A stretch of 64,000 bases of DNA. Source: Bacteroidia bacterium (lineage in GTDB: Bacteria > Bacteroidota > Bacteroidia > J057). Both the position numbers and the translations under genes were made by a program. The notes under the pieces are model-generated. The model was not told where the DNA came from, did no database searches, and saw only the letters and a program-made list of their open reading frames with translations. Shown piece by piece: positions 17,356 to 27,000 of this stretch (its first letter is position 1; each line of letters begins with the position of its first letter). Where the stretch lies: contig JAWKNO010000001.1 of assembly GCA_041391665.1 (NCBI GenBank), positions 1,798,001-1,862,000 on the forward strand, given 5' to 3'.

Positions 17356-18753
17356 ATGAAAAGACAAAACATGCAGAGTTATTTAGATTTTATTAATCAA
17401 AGCTACGTTTTCCCCCAGGAAGGGATTAAAGTGCTGGATGATGAGCTGTATTTTCAGGGGGTTAACCTCATGGAACTTATAGAAACCTACAAAACGCCGC
17501 TGCGGTTTACGTATTTGCCCGTGATTTCAAGTAAAATCCAGAAAGCCCGAAAATTATTTTACCAGGCAATCAAAAAGAAGGATTATAAAGGAGATTATAA
17601 ATACTGTTACTGTACCAAAAGTTCCCATTTTCAGCATGTTTTGGTGGAGGTATTGAAAAATAACGTTCAGCTTGAAACTTCTTCGGCTTTCGATCTCCCG
17701 ATTATCGCCTCTCTGCATAAGAGTGGAAATCTTGAAAAAGATATTCTGGTTGTTTGTAATGGATTTAAAGATCTTGAATACAAACAAAACATTGTGGATA
17801 TGATCCACGATGGATTTAAAAACATCATTCCCGTACTCGACAATAAGGAGGAATTCAATTTTTACCAGAGTGAACTGCTTGAACCCTGCTCGCTCGGAAT
17901 GCGGATCGCCACGGAGGAACCGCCAGATTCCAGCTTCTACACCAGCAGACTCGGTATTCGGGCAGATGAAGTAATCGATTATTACAAGACCCGCCTGGCT
18001 GAAGCGCCTCAGTTTAAAGTAAAACTCCTGCACTTTTTTGTTCATACCGGGATTCAGGATTCTCCCTTCTTCTGGAGTGAGCTTCGCAAATTTGTAGATC
18101 TCTACTGTCGGTTCAGGAAAATTAATCCGGAACTCAAATACCTCGACATCGGTGGTGGTTTGCCTTTTTACAACTCTCTGGAGTTTGAATATGATTACGA
18201 ATACGTCATCGAGGAGATCGTCAATACCATCAAGGAAATCTGCCGCGAACACGAAGTGGAAGAACCAGACATTCTCACAGAATTTGGCAGCTATACCGTT
18301 GCCGAAAGCAGTTGTACACTCTTCAAGGTTCTGGGCAGGAAAATGCAGAATGACCGCGAAAAGTGGTTTATGATTGACGGCAGTATCATTAGTATGCTCC
18401 CCGATGTATGGGCACTGAACCGCAGCTTTATTCTTCTGCCTATCAACAATTGGGACGCTGAATATGAACGTGTGTATATTGGTGGAATGACGTGTGACAG
18501 CGATGATTACTACAACTACGAAGCCAACGTCAACGCGGTATTTATGCCCAAAACCCGAAAACAGCAGTATTTGGGCTTTTTCCATACGGGTGCTTATCAG
18601 GAAGTATTGAGTGGTTTGGGCGGTATTCATCATTGTCTGATGCCGGATCCCAAACATGTGATTATGACCATGAATGAAGATGGCTCAAAATCCTTCCGGG
18701 TGCTCAGGGAAGAGCAGAATAGCAAGCAGGTAATGAAAATTCTCGGGTATTAA
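17356..18753 (+). CDS. Arginine decarboxylase-like, PLP fold type III
   Basis: 465 residues (an ATG five codons later at 17371 is equally good). The alanine-racemase-like PLP barrel is visible: a CYCTKSSHFQHV strand with the expected PLP-lysine region, a DIGGGLPF phosphate loop, a LTEFGSYTVAES segment, and a late MTCDSDD substrate motif with Cys and Asp. This is the short Bacteroidota type annotated as arginine decarboxylase, lacking the large SpeA insert. It would make agmatine, the first step to spermidine or homospermidine. The deoxyhypusine synthase-like gene follows 16 bp later in the same operon. Confidence 0.85.
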   Translation: MKRQNMQSYLDFINQSYVFPQEGIKVLDDELYFQGVNLMELIETYKTPLRFTYLPVISSKIQKARKLFYQAIKKKDYKGDYKYCYCTKSSHFQHVLVEVLKNNVQLETSSAFDLPIIASLHKSGNLEKDILVVCNGFKDLEYKQNIVDMIHDGFKNIIPVLDNKEEFNFYQSELLEPCSLGMRIATEEPPDSSFYTSRLGIRADEVIDYYKTRLAEAPQFKVKLLHFFVHTGIQDSPFFWSELRKFVDLYCRFRKINPELKYLDIGGGLPFYNSLEFEYDYEYVIEEIVNTIKEICREHEVEEPDILTEFGSYTVAESSCTLFKVLGRKMQNDREKWFMIDGSIISMLPDVWALNRSFILLPINNWDAEYERVYIGGMTCDSDDYYNYEANVNAVFMPKTRKQQYLGFFHTGAYQEVLSGLGGIHHCLMPDPKHVIMTMNEDGSKSFRVLREEQNSKQVMKILGY

Positions 18754-18769
18754 AAAATAATCAATTGCA

Positions 18770-19747
18770 ATGACCACAAAAGGACCGATCAGTCAGTTTA
18801 TTGAAAAAAATTATCTCCACTTCAACGCTGCCTCTCTTGTCGATGCAGCCAAAGGATATGAAGCGCACCTCGATGCCGGAGGGAAAATGATGATTACGCT
18901 GGCAGGTGCGATGAGTACAGCCGAATTGGGTATATCCCTCGCCGAAATGATCCGGCAGGACAAAGTGCAGATCATCTCCTGTACAGGCGCAAATCTGGAG
19001 GAAGATATCATGAATCTTGTGGCCCATAATCATTATAAACGTGTGCCCAACTACCGGGATCTCGGCCCGCAGGAAGAGTGGGATCTGCTAGAGAATGGAT
19101 TTAATCGCGTAACGGATACCTGTATCCCAGAGGAAGAAGCCTTCCGCCGGATCCAGGCACATATTTTCAAACGCTGGAAGGATGCAGACACTGCCGGTGA
19201 GCGTAAACTTCCCCATCAGTTTATGTACGAAATGCTTCTCGGCGGAGACCTCGAGCCCTATTACGAAATAGATCCCAAAAACAGCTGGATGTTGGCCGCA
19301 GCTGAGAAGAACCTGCCTATCGTCGTGCCTGGTTGGGAAGACTCCACGATGGGTAACATATTTGCTTCTTACTGCATCAAAGGTGAGATAAAACCCACCA
19401 CCATGCGCTCAGGTATCGAGTATATGACCGAGCTGGCAGCCTGGTATCCCAAAAAAGCAGACGAAGGAAATATCGGCTTTTTCCAGATTGGAGGAGGCAT
19501 TGCCGGAGATTTTCCGATTTGTGTAGTTCCGATGCTGTATCAGGATATGGAGTTGGAAGAAACGCCTTTCTGGGGCTATTTCTGTCAGATATCTGATTCT
19601 ACCACAAGCTATGGTTCTTATTCCGGTGCCGTACCCAATGAGAAAATCACCTGGGGGAAACTGGGCATAGATACCCCCAAATTTATCGTCGAATCAGATG
19701 CTACCATTGTCGCACCATTGATTTTTGCATGGGTATTGGGTTGGTAG
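18770..19747 (+). CDS. Deoxyhypusine synthase-like protein
   Basis: 325 residues. The NAD-binding region (CTGANLEEDIMNLV) and the active-site lysine context (ITWGKLG, Lys297) follow the deoxyhypusine synthase superfamily. Bacteria lack eIF5A, so bacterial members are thought to act on polyamines, for example making homospermidine, or on unknown acceptors. Adjacency to arginine decarboxylase supports a polyamine role. It may use agmatine-derived putrescine; no agmatinase gene is in the window. It ends before a strong terminator. Confidence 0.88.
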   Translation: MTTKGPISQFIEKNYLHFNAASLVDAAKGYEAHLDAGGKMMITLAGAMSTAELGISLAEMIRQDKVQIISCTGANLEEDIMNLVAHNHYKRVPNYRDLGPQEEWDLLENGFNRVTDTCIPEEEAFRRIQAHIFKRWKDADTAGERKLPHQFMYEMLLGGDLEPYYEIDPKNSWMLAAAEKNLPIVVPGWEDSTMGNIFASYCIKGEIKPTTMRSGIEYMTELAAWYPKKADEGNIGFFQIGGGIAGDFPICVVPMLYQDMELEETPFWGYFCQISDSTTSYGSYSGAVPNEKITWGKLGIDTPKFIVESDATIVAPLIFAWVLGW

Positions 19748-19851
19748 TGTTTTGCATTATTAAAAAAAAGTAGTAACTTATTTTCAATAATACTAAAATT
19801 GGTCCAGGCGGTTAGTGTCGCACTCCTACGCCGACCGGATCAAACCTAATG

Positions 19852-19880
19852 GCGGAGGTCCCCCCTCCGCTCTTTTTTTT
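19852..19880 (+). terminator. Intrinsic terminator of the polyamine operon
   Basis: Stem GCGGAGG/CCTCCGC with a 5-nt loop, followed by TC and eight Ts, 105 bp after the deoxyhypusine synthase-like gene. Confidence 0.8.
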
Positions 19881-20036
19881 GAAGTCAGAAGTCAGAAGGG
19901 AAGCGCAGGGGGCTTATTTCTTTCTTCGTAAATCTTATATCGTAAATCGGACTTCATCCGGATAGGAGAGCTATTCACTAACAGATAGGACTGCGACCCG
20001 AAAGAATGGTCAATTGTTAATGGTTAACGAGGTGGT

Positions 20037-20400
20037 GTGCTGCGACACATTGTTTGCAGGGAAATTTTGGGGGGATGGGCCTGCGGCTACCGTCATTGCG
20101 CTCCTACGGAGCTTGTTCTGGGCAGAACATCAATAGCGCGGTGGTTTTAACCCCGCGCAACAAAGGGCGTGCTGCGACGCACCATTTGCAGGGAAATTTG
20201 GGGGGGTGGGCGCCTGCGGCTACAAACATATGACTCCTCCGGAGTCCCGGCTACGCCTGAGCAAAGGTTTTATCAATAGCGCGGTGGTTTCAACCTCGCG
20301 CATCAGACGACGCGCCGTTTGCAGGGAAATTTGGGGGGATGGGCGCATGTGGCTATAATCCTTTCACTCCCTTAATGGGATCTTCGACGCTTCGCGGTTT
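20037..20400. repeat. Tandem degenerate intergenic repeat, about 132 bp period
   Basis: Three degenerate copies, starting about 20037, 20169 and 20301, share TTTGCAGGGAAATTTGGGG, then a TGCGGCTA-type segment and ATCAATAGCGCGGTGGTTT (first two copies). Shared anchors are 132 and 133 bp apart. The whole 19881-20551 stretch has no credible gene. It also carries GTCAATTGTTAATGGTTAA at about 20009-20027, a word that recurs at 50222 and, rearranged, near 54527-54550. It looks like a non-coding repeat family typical of large Bacteroidota genomes; no transposase is seen. Confidence 0.75.
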
Positions 20401-20551
20401 CGCACTGCGGCGTGCAGAGAGTTTCCAGGCTGCGTCCGGCTAGATACGGGATGCGACCTTCTAATGTTAAGAAATTGTTAAATTTTAATTCGGGTATCGG
20501 AATATTCGAGGGGGGGGGTATTTTGTCTGCTCACTATTAAAACACTTAACT

Positions 20552-20743
20552 ATGTCAAAAAAAGTCAAAATTTTCACCCTTTTGCTGCTTCTGGCCGGAG
20601 CGGCAGTTCCTTCTGCAAAAGCATGTTTCATTGTGTGTGGTGGGACTACTTACTCCTGCAATAACTGCCAGCAGGTAGCACCAGACCGCATCTTCTGTCC
20701 TGCAAGTGGTAACGAGTACGGGTGCGGCGAAATGGATCAATAA
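20552..20743 (+). CDS. Small secreted six-cysteine peptide
   Basis: 63 residues. Residues 1-24 are a strong signal peptide (KK-V-K, leucine run, cleavage after AKA), leaving a 39-residue mature peptide that begins with Cys. All six cysteines (25, 29, 36, 39, 49, 58) are in the mature part and could form three disulfides. It stands 78 bp before the first beta-propeller lipoprotein. In Bacteroidota, small exported cysteine-containing peptides of the NVEALA type are commonly encoded next to 6-bladed propeller proteins. The NVEALA motif itself is absent, so this would be a different or diverged peptide. Function is unknown; a signal, bacteriocin-like or structural peptide is possible. Confidence 0.75.
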   Translation: MSKKVKIFTLLLLLAGAAVPSAKACFIVCGGTTYSCNNCQQVAPDRIFCPASGNEYGCGEMDQ

Positions 20744-20821
20744 CCTGTGTTCGCCTGTTATCAGGTTCTCTGTTGCAGAGTATCGGATAACAGGCTATCT
20801 TCTTCCCTTAAATCCTTCCTA

Positions 20822-21838
20822 ATGAAAACAACTTTAATCGCGTGGGCTGCTTTGCTTTTTTCCTGCGGAGTACTTACCGAATCCTCCCATCCGGAGTTGA
20901 TGATTCCCCTGAAAGCGGATATTGTCACCGATCAATTGCATGATACGCTGTTCTTTTCTCCCACTTGTATGTTTGCGATTCCCGGAGGTGTCTGTGCAGG
21001 CTCTCGTGACGAAGGCAGGATCGTTTGCACGGATATGAATTTACAGGCGGGTCTGGTTTTCGGAGAAAAGGGCTTAGGCCCCGGAGAGTTCCAGAGCCTC
21101 CATAAGGGGGTATGGCACAATGATGAATTTCACCTGTTCGATTTTTCAAAAAAAAGCATTCAGGCTTTCGACAAGTCAGGTTCTTTCCTCCATGAAATCA
21201 GAGTGCCTGCGGAATATGACCGATCGTCGCGATTTGCGATGGATCAACAGGGAAACTGCTTTTTTAGCACAGGCTACCAGCCTTCGGTTGGGCTGTTATT
21301 CAATCTAAATACCAAAGAAATTGACTCCTACTTTGGCACCGGCATCAAACCGGAGAAAGAAAGAATCCCTGCGGATTTACACTTAACTCTGGATGGATAC
21401 CTGATCGCGATCCTTGTAACGGTAACGATGCCCCGAATCCTCGTCTATAACCAGGCGAAACAACTGATTTTAGATTTGGATTTATCGGATTATGAAGTAA
21501 TTAAACAGAAAAGGGAAATGCAGAAAGCAGATGACGATCCTAACCTGCTTTTCACCAGGGCGATTGCAGAATCAACCTTCGATAAGGCAACCCAACGTCT
21601 TTATGTGTGGGCACTCCACCACTATGGAAAAGATACAAAAGGAGAAATTTTAGGGAGTGCCGACATCATGTATGAGTTCCAGTTTGCTCAGGGAACTTTG
21701 GAGCTTAGAAAAACCTACCATCTTCTGGGTTTGGAAGGAGGGCCTCTGCCTGTGTTTATCGGTTTTGCTGTGGAACAAAGGAAAGTGTTTGCGATTGACG
21801 GTGAAGGGCTTTTCTACAAATATACCCTGTCGGATTAA
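20822..21838 (+). CDS. 6-bladed beta-propeller lipoprotein, paralogue 1
   Basis: 338 residues from the ATG at 20822; an upstream GTG in frame would spoil the signal. The lipobox LLFSC gives an acylated Cys near residue 15. The body shows the GEKGLGPGEF motif and repeated strand-turn units (FDFSKKSIQAFDKSGSF) of the Bacteroidota 6-bladed propeller/BF3164-like families. It probably sits at the cell surface or in the periplasm. It follows the cysteine-rich peptide and is nearly identical over its first two-thirds to the third paralogue (22964-23965), including the upstream leader, which indicates recent duplication. Ligand is unknown. Confidence 0.85.
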   Translation: MKTTLIAWAALLFSCGVLTESSHPELMIPLKADIVTDQLHDTLFFSPTCMFAIPGGVCAGSRDEGRIVCTDMNLQAGLVFGEKGLGPGEFQSLHKGVWHNDEFHLFDFSKKSIQAFDKSGSFLHEIRVPAEYDRSSRFAMDQQGNCFFSTGYQPSVGLLFNLNTKEIDSYFGTGIKPEKERIPADLHLTLDGYLIAILVTVTMPRILVYNQAKQLILDLDLSDYEVIKQKREMQKADDDPNLLFTRAIAESTFDKATQRLYVWALHHYGKDTKGEILGSADIMYEFQFAQGTLELRKTYHLLGLEGGPLPVFIGFAVEQRKVFAIDGEGLFYKYTLSD

Positions 21839-21890
21839 ATGGTACAACGGCACTTTCACTTACCTCATTAAGAGAAAATTAATAAACCCT

Positions 21891-22892
21891 ATGCGATATT
21901 TCTGTTTTTTTGTCTGGTGCGCCTTCATGGGCTGTACTACCTCTCAAACGACCCGGGATCCTCAGTCCCTTATTTTTCTCACCCCCGACCTCGTCACAGA
22001 ACAGCTTCATGATACGCTTTTTGTCAGATGCAACGGCATGTTTTCTGCAAACGGTCGCGTCTGTATAGGTGATTATGACGGAGGTAGGATCATCTGCACA
22101 GACGTTGACTTTCAGGCTCAGACCATATTGGGCCGCAAAGGACTTGGCCCGGGAGAAATCATGTATCCCGGACATGGTGTTTATTACGAGGGACAGTTCT
22201 TTATCTACGATGCAGGTAAAAAATCAATACAGGTTTTTGGGGAAGAGGGTGTGTTCATCAAAGAAGTGCGCCTGCCGGCAGAATATGATAATTATTCAAC
22301 ATTTGCCATCGGCGAAGATGGCGACTGCTACCTCGGTACCGGATTTGTGTCTTCGGTAGGGCTTAGGTTTGATCTCGACTCGCAGAAAACAGTGTCTTTT
22401 TTTGGTGTGGGGGACAAAGCGGAAGACGAGAAAAAAGCACCCGCGAATTTACTCAGGCTGAAAGATGGCCATTTGATCTCCATCTTAGAAACGCTTCCCC
22501 GTATCGTAGTATATGGCCCCGACCTTAAGGCCAGATCAACGTACGACCTCTCTGATGATGAGTTGGTAAAAGGCGGTGCCGAATTCCGAAAGGTTAAGGG
22601 AGACCCCCACGCATTTATGTTTTCGGTTTTTGGAGGAGCCCAGCTTGATACCGGGACCAACCGGCTGTATGTACTGGTGTTTGGGTATGAGCCGGGGGAC
22701 GACAACACTGCGGCACGTACAATCTACGAGTTTCAGTACCAAGATGGATCATTATCTCACCGAAGTACCTACCGGCTTACAGGGCCAGAAGAATCGAAGC
22801 CAGCCTTTTTGAGTTTTGCGGTTGTGGATAAGCAAATATTTACCTACGACCTGATAACCGAGCTTTTCTACCGCTATCCATTGCCCGGCTAG
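21891..22892 (+). CDS. 6-bladed beta-propeller lipoprotein, paralogue 2
   Basis: 333 residues from the ATG at 21891. The lipoprotein signal (CAFMGC, Cys near residue 15) is followed by the same propeller plan as its neighbours: a VTEQLHDTLF start, GRKGLGPGEI, and YDAGKKSIQVF. Identity to paralogues 1 and 3 is only moderate, so it is an old copy, unlike the recent pair around it. It starts 52 bp after paralogue 1 and probably shares its transcript. Function is unknown. Confidence 0.85.
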   Translation: MRYFCFFVWCAFMGCTTSQTTRDPQSLIFLTPDLVTEQLHDTLFVRCNGMFSANGRVCIGDYDGGRIICTDVDFQAQTILGRKGLGPGEIMYPGHGVYYEGQFFIYDAGKKSIQVFGEEGVFIKEVRLPAEYDNYSTFAIGEDGDCYLGTGFVSSVGLRFDLDSQKTVSFFGVGDKAEDEKKAPANLLRLKDGHLISILETLPRIVVYGPDLKARSTYDLSDDELVKGGAEFRKVKGDPHAFMFSVFGGAQLDTGTNRLYVLVFGYEPGDDNTAARTIYEFQYQDGSLSHRSTYRLTGPEESKPAFLSFAVVDKQIFTYDLITELFYRYPLPG

Positions 22893-22963
22893 GTACGGGA
22901 TCTTCTAGTGTTAAAAAATTGTTAAATTTGAGCAGGTTATCTTCTTCTATTAAACGATTTCTG

Positions 22964-23965
22964 ATGAAAACAACCTTAATCGCGTGGACTGTTTTGTTTT
23001 TTTCCTGCGGAGTACTTACCGAATCCTCCCATCCGGAGTTGATGATTCCCCTGAAAGCGGATATTGTCACCGATCAATTGCATGATACGCTGTTCTTTTC
23101 TCCCACTTGTATGTTTGCGATTCCCGGAGGTGTCTGTGCAGGCTCTCGTGACGAAGGCAGGATCGTTTGCACGGATATGAATTTACAGGCGGGTCTGGTT
23201 TTCGGAGAAAAGGGCTTAGGCCCCGGAGAGTTCCAGAGCCTCCATAAGGGGGTATGGCACAATGATGAATTTCACCTGTTCGATTTTTCAAAAAAAAGCA
23301 TTCAGGCTTTCGACAAGGCAGGTTCTTTCCTCCATGAAATCAGAGTGCCTGCGGAATATGAACGGTGGTCGCGATTTGCGATGGATCAACAGGGAAACTG
23401 CTTCTTCAGCACAGGCTACCAGCCTTCGGTTGGGCTGACATTCAATCTAAATACCAAAGAAATTGAGTCCTACTTTGGCACCGGCATCAAACCAGAGAAA
23501 GAAAGAATCCCTGCGGATTTACACTTAACTCCAGATGGGTATCTGATCGCGATCCTTGTAACGGTAACGATGCCCCGAATCCTCGTCTATAACCAGGCAA
23601 AACAACTGATTTTAGATTTGGATTTATCGGATTATGAAGTAATTAAACAGAAAAGGGAAATGCAGAAAGCAGATGACGACCCTAACCTGCTTTTCACCAG
23701 GGCGATTCCAGAATCAACTTTCGACAAGCAAACTAATCGCCTTTATACCCTGGTTTCTCACTACCACAATCAGGCCGAGTCGAGCGCCGACATCATATAT
23801 GAGTTCCAGTTTGATCAGGGAACTTTGGAGCTTAGAAAAACCTACCATCTTCTGGGTTTGGAAGGAGGGCCTTTGCCTCTGTTCATCGGATTTGCTGTGG
23901 AACAAGGGAAAGTGTTTGCGATTGACGGTGAAGGGCTTTTCTACCGCTACCAACTCCCGGAATAA
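22964..23965 (+). CDS. 6-bladed beta-propeller lipoprotein, paralogue 3
   Basis: 333 residues from the ATG at 22964, with lipobox FFSC. From about 22970 to 23700 the DNA is almost identical to paralogue 1. They diverge in a roughly 60-bp patch (RLYTLVSHYHNQAESS here, RLYVWALHHYGKDTKGE there) and become near-identical again to the end. The 50-60 bp upstream match the leader in front of the cysteine-peptide gene, not the region in front of paralogue 1. The variable patch may be a specificity loop. It lies 122 bp before the RND operon. Confidence 0.85.
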   Translation: MKTTLIAWTVLFFSCGVLTESSHPELMIPLKADIVTDQLHDTLFFSPTCMFAIPGGVCAGSRDEGRIVCTDMNLQAGLVFGEKGLGPGEFQSLHKGVWHNDEFHLFDFSKKSIQAFDKAGSFLHEIRVPAEYERWSRFAMDQQGNCFFSTGYQPSVGLTFNLNTKEIESYFGTGIKPEKERIPADLHLTPDGYLIAILVTVTMPRILVYNQAKQLILDLDLSDYEVIKQKREMQKADDDPNLLFTRAIPESTFDKQTNRLYTLVSHYHNQAESSADIIYEFQFDQGTLELRKTYHLLGLEGGPLPLFIGFAVEQGKVFAIDGEGLFYRYQLPE

Positions 23966-24087
23966 AAACGTCAGATCATTCTATACCCAATAGTCAAAGT
24001 GCTGAAATACGATAGGATCGGATTTCACGTATTTGATTCACAAAGAAATTCGTACCTTACCATTTGAGCCGCCATTAGTTGTGTAGT

Positions 24088-27000
24088 ATGAGCCCAGGCC
24101 AACCTCTTGTTCTCACCCCTTTCAGAATCCTCACAGTCACGGTGCTGCTGAGTGTGATGGGGCTGTGGAGCATCCAGTATCTGGCCATTCAATGGCTCCC
24201 TTCCAGGCCGGGTTCTGTGCTGGAGGTTTCTTACACCTATCCCGGGCAAGAAGCCCGGCAGATGGAGCTTCAGCTTACCCTGAAGGTCGAATCGCTGCTC
24301 AGTTCCATCTCTGGCATTGAGGACATCCACTCCACTTCCACCCGTGGCCGTGCCTTCGTTCGCTTTAAGATCACCCCAAACATGAACCCGGAGAAGGTAC
24401 GAAGAGAAGCGCGTGCCCTGCTTCGGCGCCTGCAGCCACAACTTCCCGTCGGGGTATCGCTCCCCCAGATCAGGCTCTCGCAATCGGGAAAGCGAGATGG
24501 TGCCACCCTCTTGCTCTGGGGGCCTGATCCCTACGAACTGGAGCAGATATATGCCAAACACACCGGGCCGCTCCTTTCCAGAATCCCCGGCATGGAGGAG
24601 GTGAATGTACAGGGAAGAAAACACTTTCAATGGAGCATGACCCCTCTTCATGATGCCCCACTTCCCCTTGAGGAGATCGCCAATGCCCTGGAAAAAGCAG
24701 GGATGCAGCAGGTTGTGGCAACAAACGAAGCCGGATTTGTGGCCGTTCAAATGCACCCAGACCCGCAAAACCCTCCCTGGGAAGATATATACCTGCCTGC
24801 GCAACAGGGAAATCTCTTACCCCTGCCCTCCATCCTGAAGGTAGAACTGGGCCCCGATCCGCAGCAAGAGTCCGTTCGGGCCAATCAACTGCCAGCTTTG
24901 TTATTTTCGGTCTTCTATCGGGAAGATGCGAGCATCCTCCGCAGTTCTGCCAGGCTTAGGGATGCAGTAGCCGAGGTGCAGGCAGTTCTTCCTGAAGGGT
25001 ATTTTTTTGACATCGTTGACAACAGCGCAGATCTACTCCAGGCCAATCTCAGCAGCAGCCTTCGGCTTGCCGTATTTTCATTGCTTGGAATCATCCTGGC
25101 TCTTTTCCTCATCGCCAGGTCGGTGAGATACTGGCTCACCCTTCTTTTTTGTATGGTGGTCAATCTGGCATTGTGCGCGCTCCTCTACCGCATCTTTCAC
25201 ATTCCCGTTCACTTCTATACCCTCGCAGCGTCTTCCGTTTCATTAGGCCTGGTGGTGGACAATTATCTCATTGTGATGGAGCGGGCCAGGCAAGGGAATC
25301 AGGTGAATGCGGTACTGGAGCTTTGGTCGGCAGTGCTGACTACCCTGCTGCCGCTGGCAGTGCTGGCCTTCGCGGGTAGCGAAGGGAAAGTTGCCTTCAG
25401 CCTGGGTTTCTTTGAGGTCTTATCAGTCAATCTGCTGATCTCCATCTTCGTTGCCGCGCTGGTGCTGCCTGCCCTTCTTTCCATATGGCCCTTGCCCCGC
25501 AGGCTGGTGGACCCAAAAATGTCCGCTTCAACCCCGCATAGGTGGTGGTCATGGGCGGTGAAGCACCGGAGGCTGATTCGCATCGGGTTTGTTCTTGCGC
25601 TGGGGATCCCCCTGTCACAGGCTGGCCGTCAGGAGATCATCATCGGCGAGGAGAATGTGAATACATGGAGACAGTCGTCATGGTACCGGCAATACATCCA
25701 GCCCTGGGCTGAGCCTGCCCTCGGTGGAGTCTGGAGGCTGTTTGATGAAAAGTCGGCTTTTCAGTCGGCGCTCGTGGAGACTGACCGGCCTGCCATACTG
25801 GTAAACCTTTCTGTGGATCCTGATGCGAGCAATGAAGAGTTTATCCGCGTAAGGGAGCAGTTGGAAGCCTGGATCGGATCGGTGGAAGAGGTGGACTTTG
25901 TGCTTTCAAGGGAAGTAGGAAACACCCAAACCAACATTAGCATTACCGTGAAGCGGCCATTTGAAGACACAGGCTTCCCATTTTTATTGAAATCCAGGTT
26001 GGAAAGAATTGCCGCGGAAACAGATGATCTGAACTGGTTTATCAGGGGTACCGGCAAGTTTCAGGATGGCCACCCATACAGGAAAGGTAACAGTTATGAT
26101 GAGGGAAACGGCAGCATTTTCCTGGTTGGTACCGACTACCCGGAAACAGAGCGGCTAGGCAATAAGGTGGCCGCGGAGTTGAAGCGTTCCCCCCGTGTTC
26201 TCAGCGCCGGAGTCACCACTGGTCGTACTATTCCCATTCAAACCTATCGCTGGGCTCCTCCGTCGAGCCTGAATCCTGTTTCCGGGGGGCACGAGGTTGC
26301 GCAAAGCTTTTTGAGTTCATTTACTGTTCAGGCTCAGGGATTCGCCTTCCCCATCGCTTTAACTCCGCATAACAAGTGGCAGCAGTTCACGAGTGTGAAA
26401 CAATATCCGCTTTGGGATGTTCATGGGCCATTCTACTTTGATCCGAGGGGATGGCGCGAAGCCGTTCTGCGGGATAATCAGATTGACAGGTTTAATCGAA
26501 AATACATGATCCGGACGACCTATACCTTTCAGGGAAATGCCAGGGCAGAATCGGCGTTGGCAGAGGAAGTAAAGCGCAGGGTTGGGGAGCAGCTCCCCAT
26601 TGGCTATCATTTTGCAGAGCCTGAGATGCTCGGCTCTGGCACAGATTCTTCCTCCGATGCATGGATATGGGCCATAGGCGGGATCCTGATCTGGATTGTG
26701 CTGGGTGCCTGCCTGGAGTCATGGCGCGAAGCATGGAAGGTGTGGCTCATGATTCCAGCCTCTTTGATCGGGGTAATGCTGGTTTTTGGCCTCAGCGATT
26801 TGCCCTGGGACGAAGGCGGGCTTGTTTCTGTAGCTCTGGTAGCCGGTTCTTCTGTCAACCTTGCGTTGTATCAACTCGCGGGATGGAGTCGCATACGGGC
26901 CAACTCCGGCACAGCAATTTCTCCTCTCCAGGCCTGGGAGATGGCATGGCGGGAAGTAAGGCCATCCATGATCAGCACGACCCTCACCACCATCGCCGGA

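Noticed and set aside
17554..18657. Minus-strand 367-codon frame
   Set aside because: Antisense to the arginine decarboxylase gene; length is a result of codon bias in that gene.
20552..20743. NVEALA-family assignment of the small peptide
   Set aside because: Genomic position fits, but the defining NVEALA motif is absent, so only a cysteine-rich exported peptide is claimed.
24025..24804. Minus-strand 259-codon frame
   Set aside because: Antisense to RND subunit 1 and its leader; no family resemblance.
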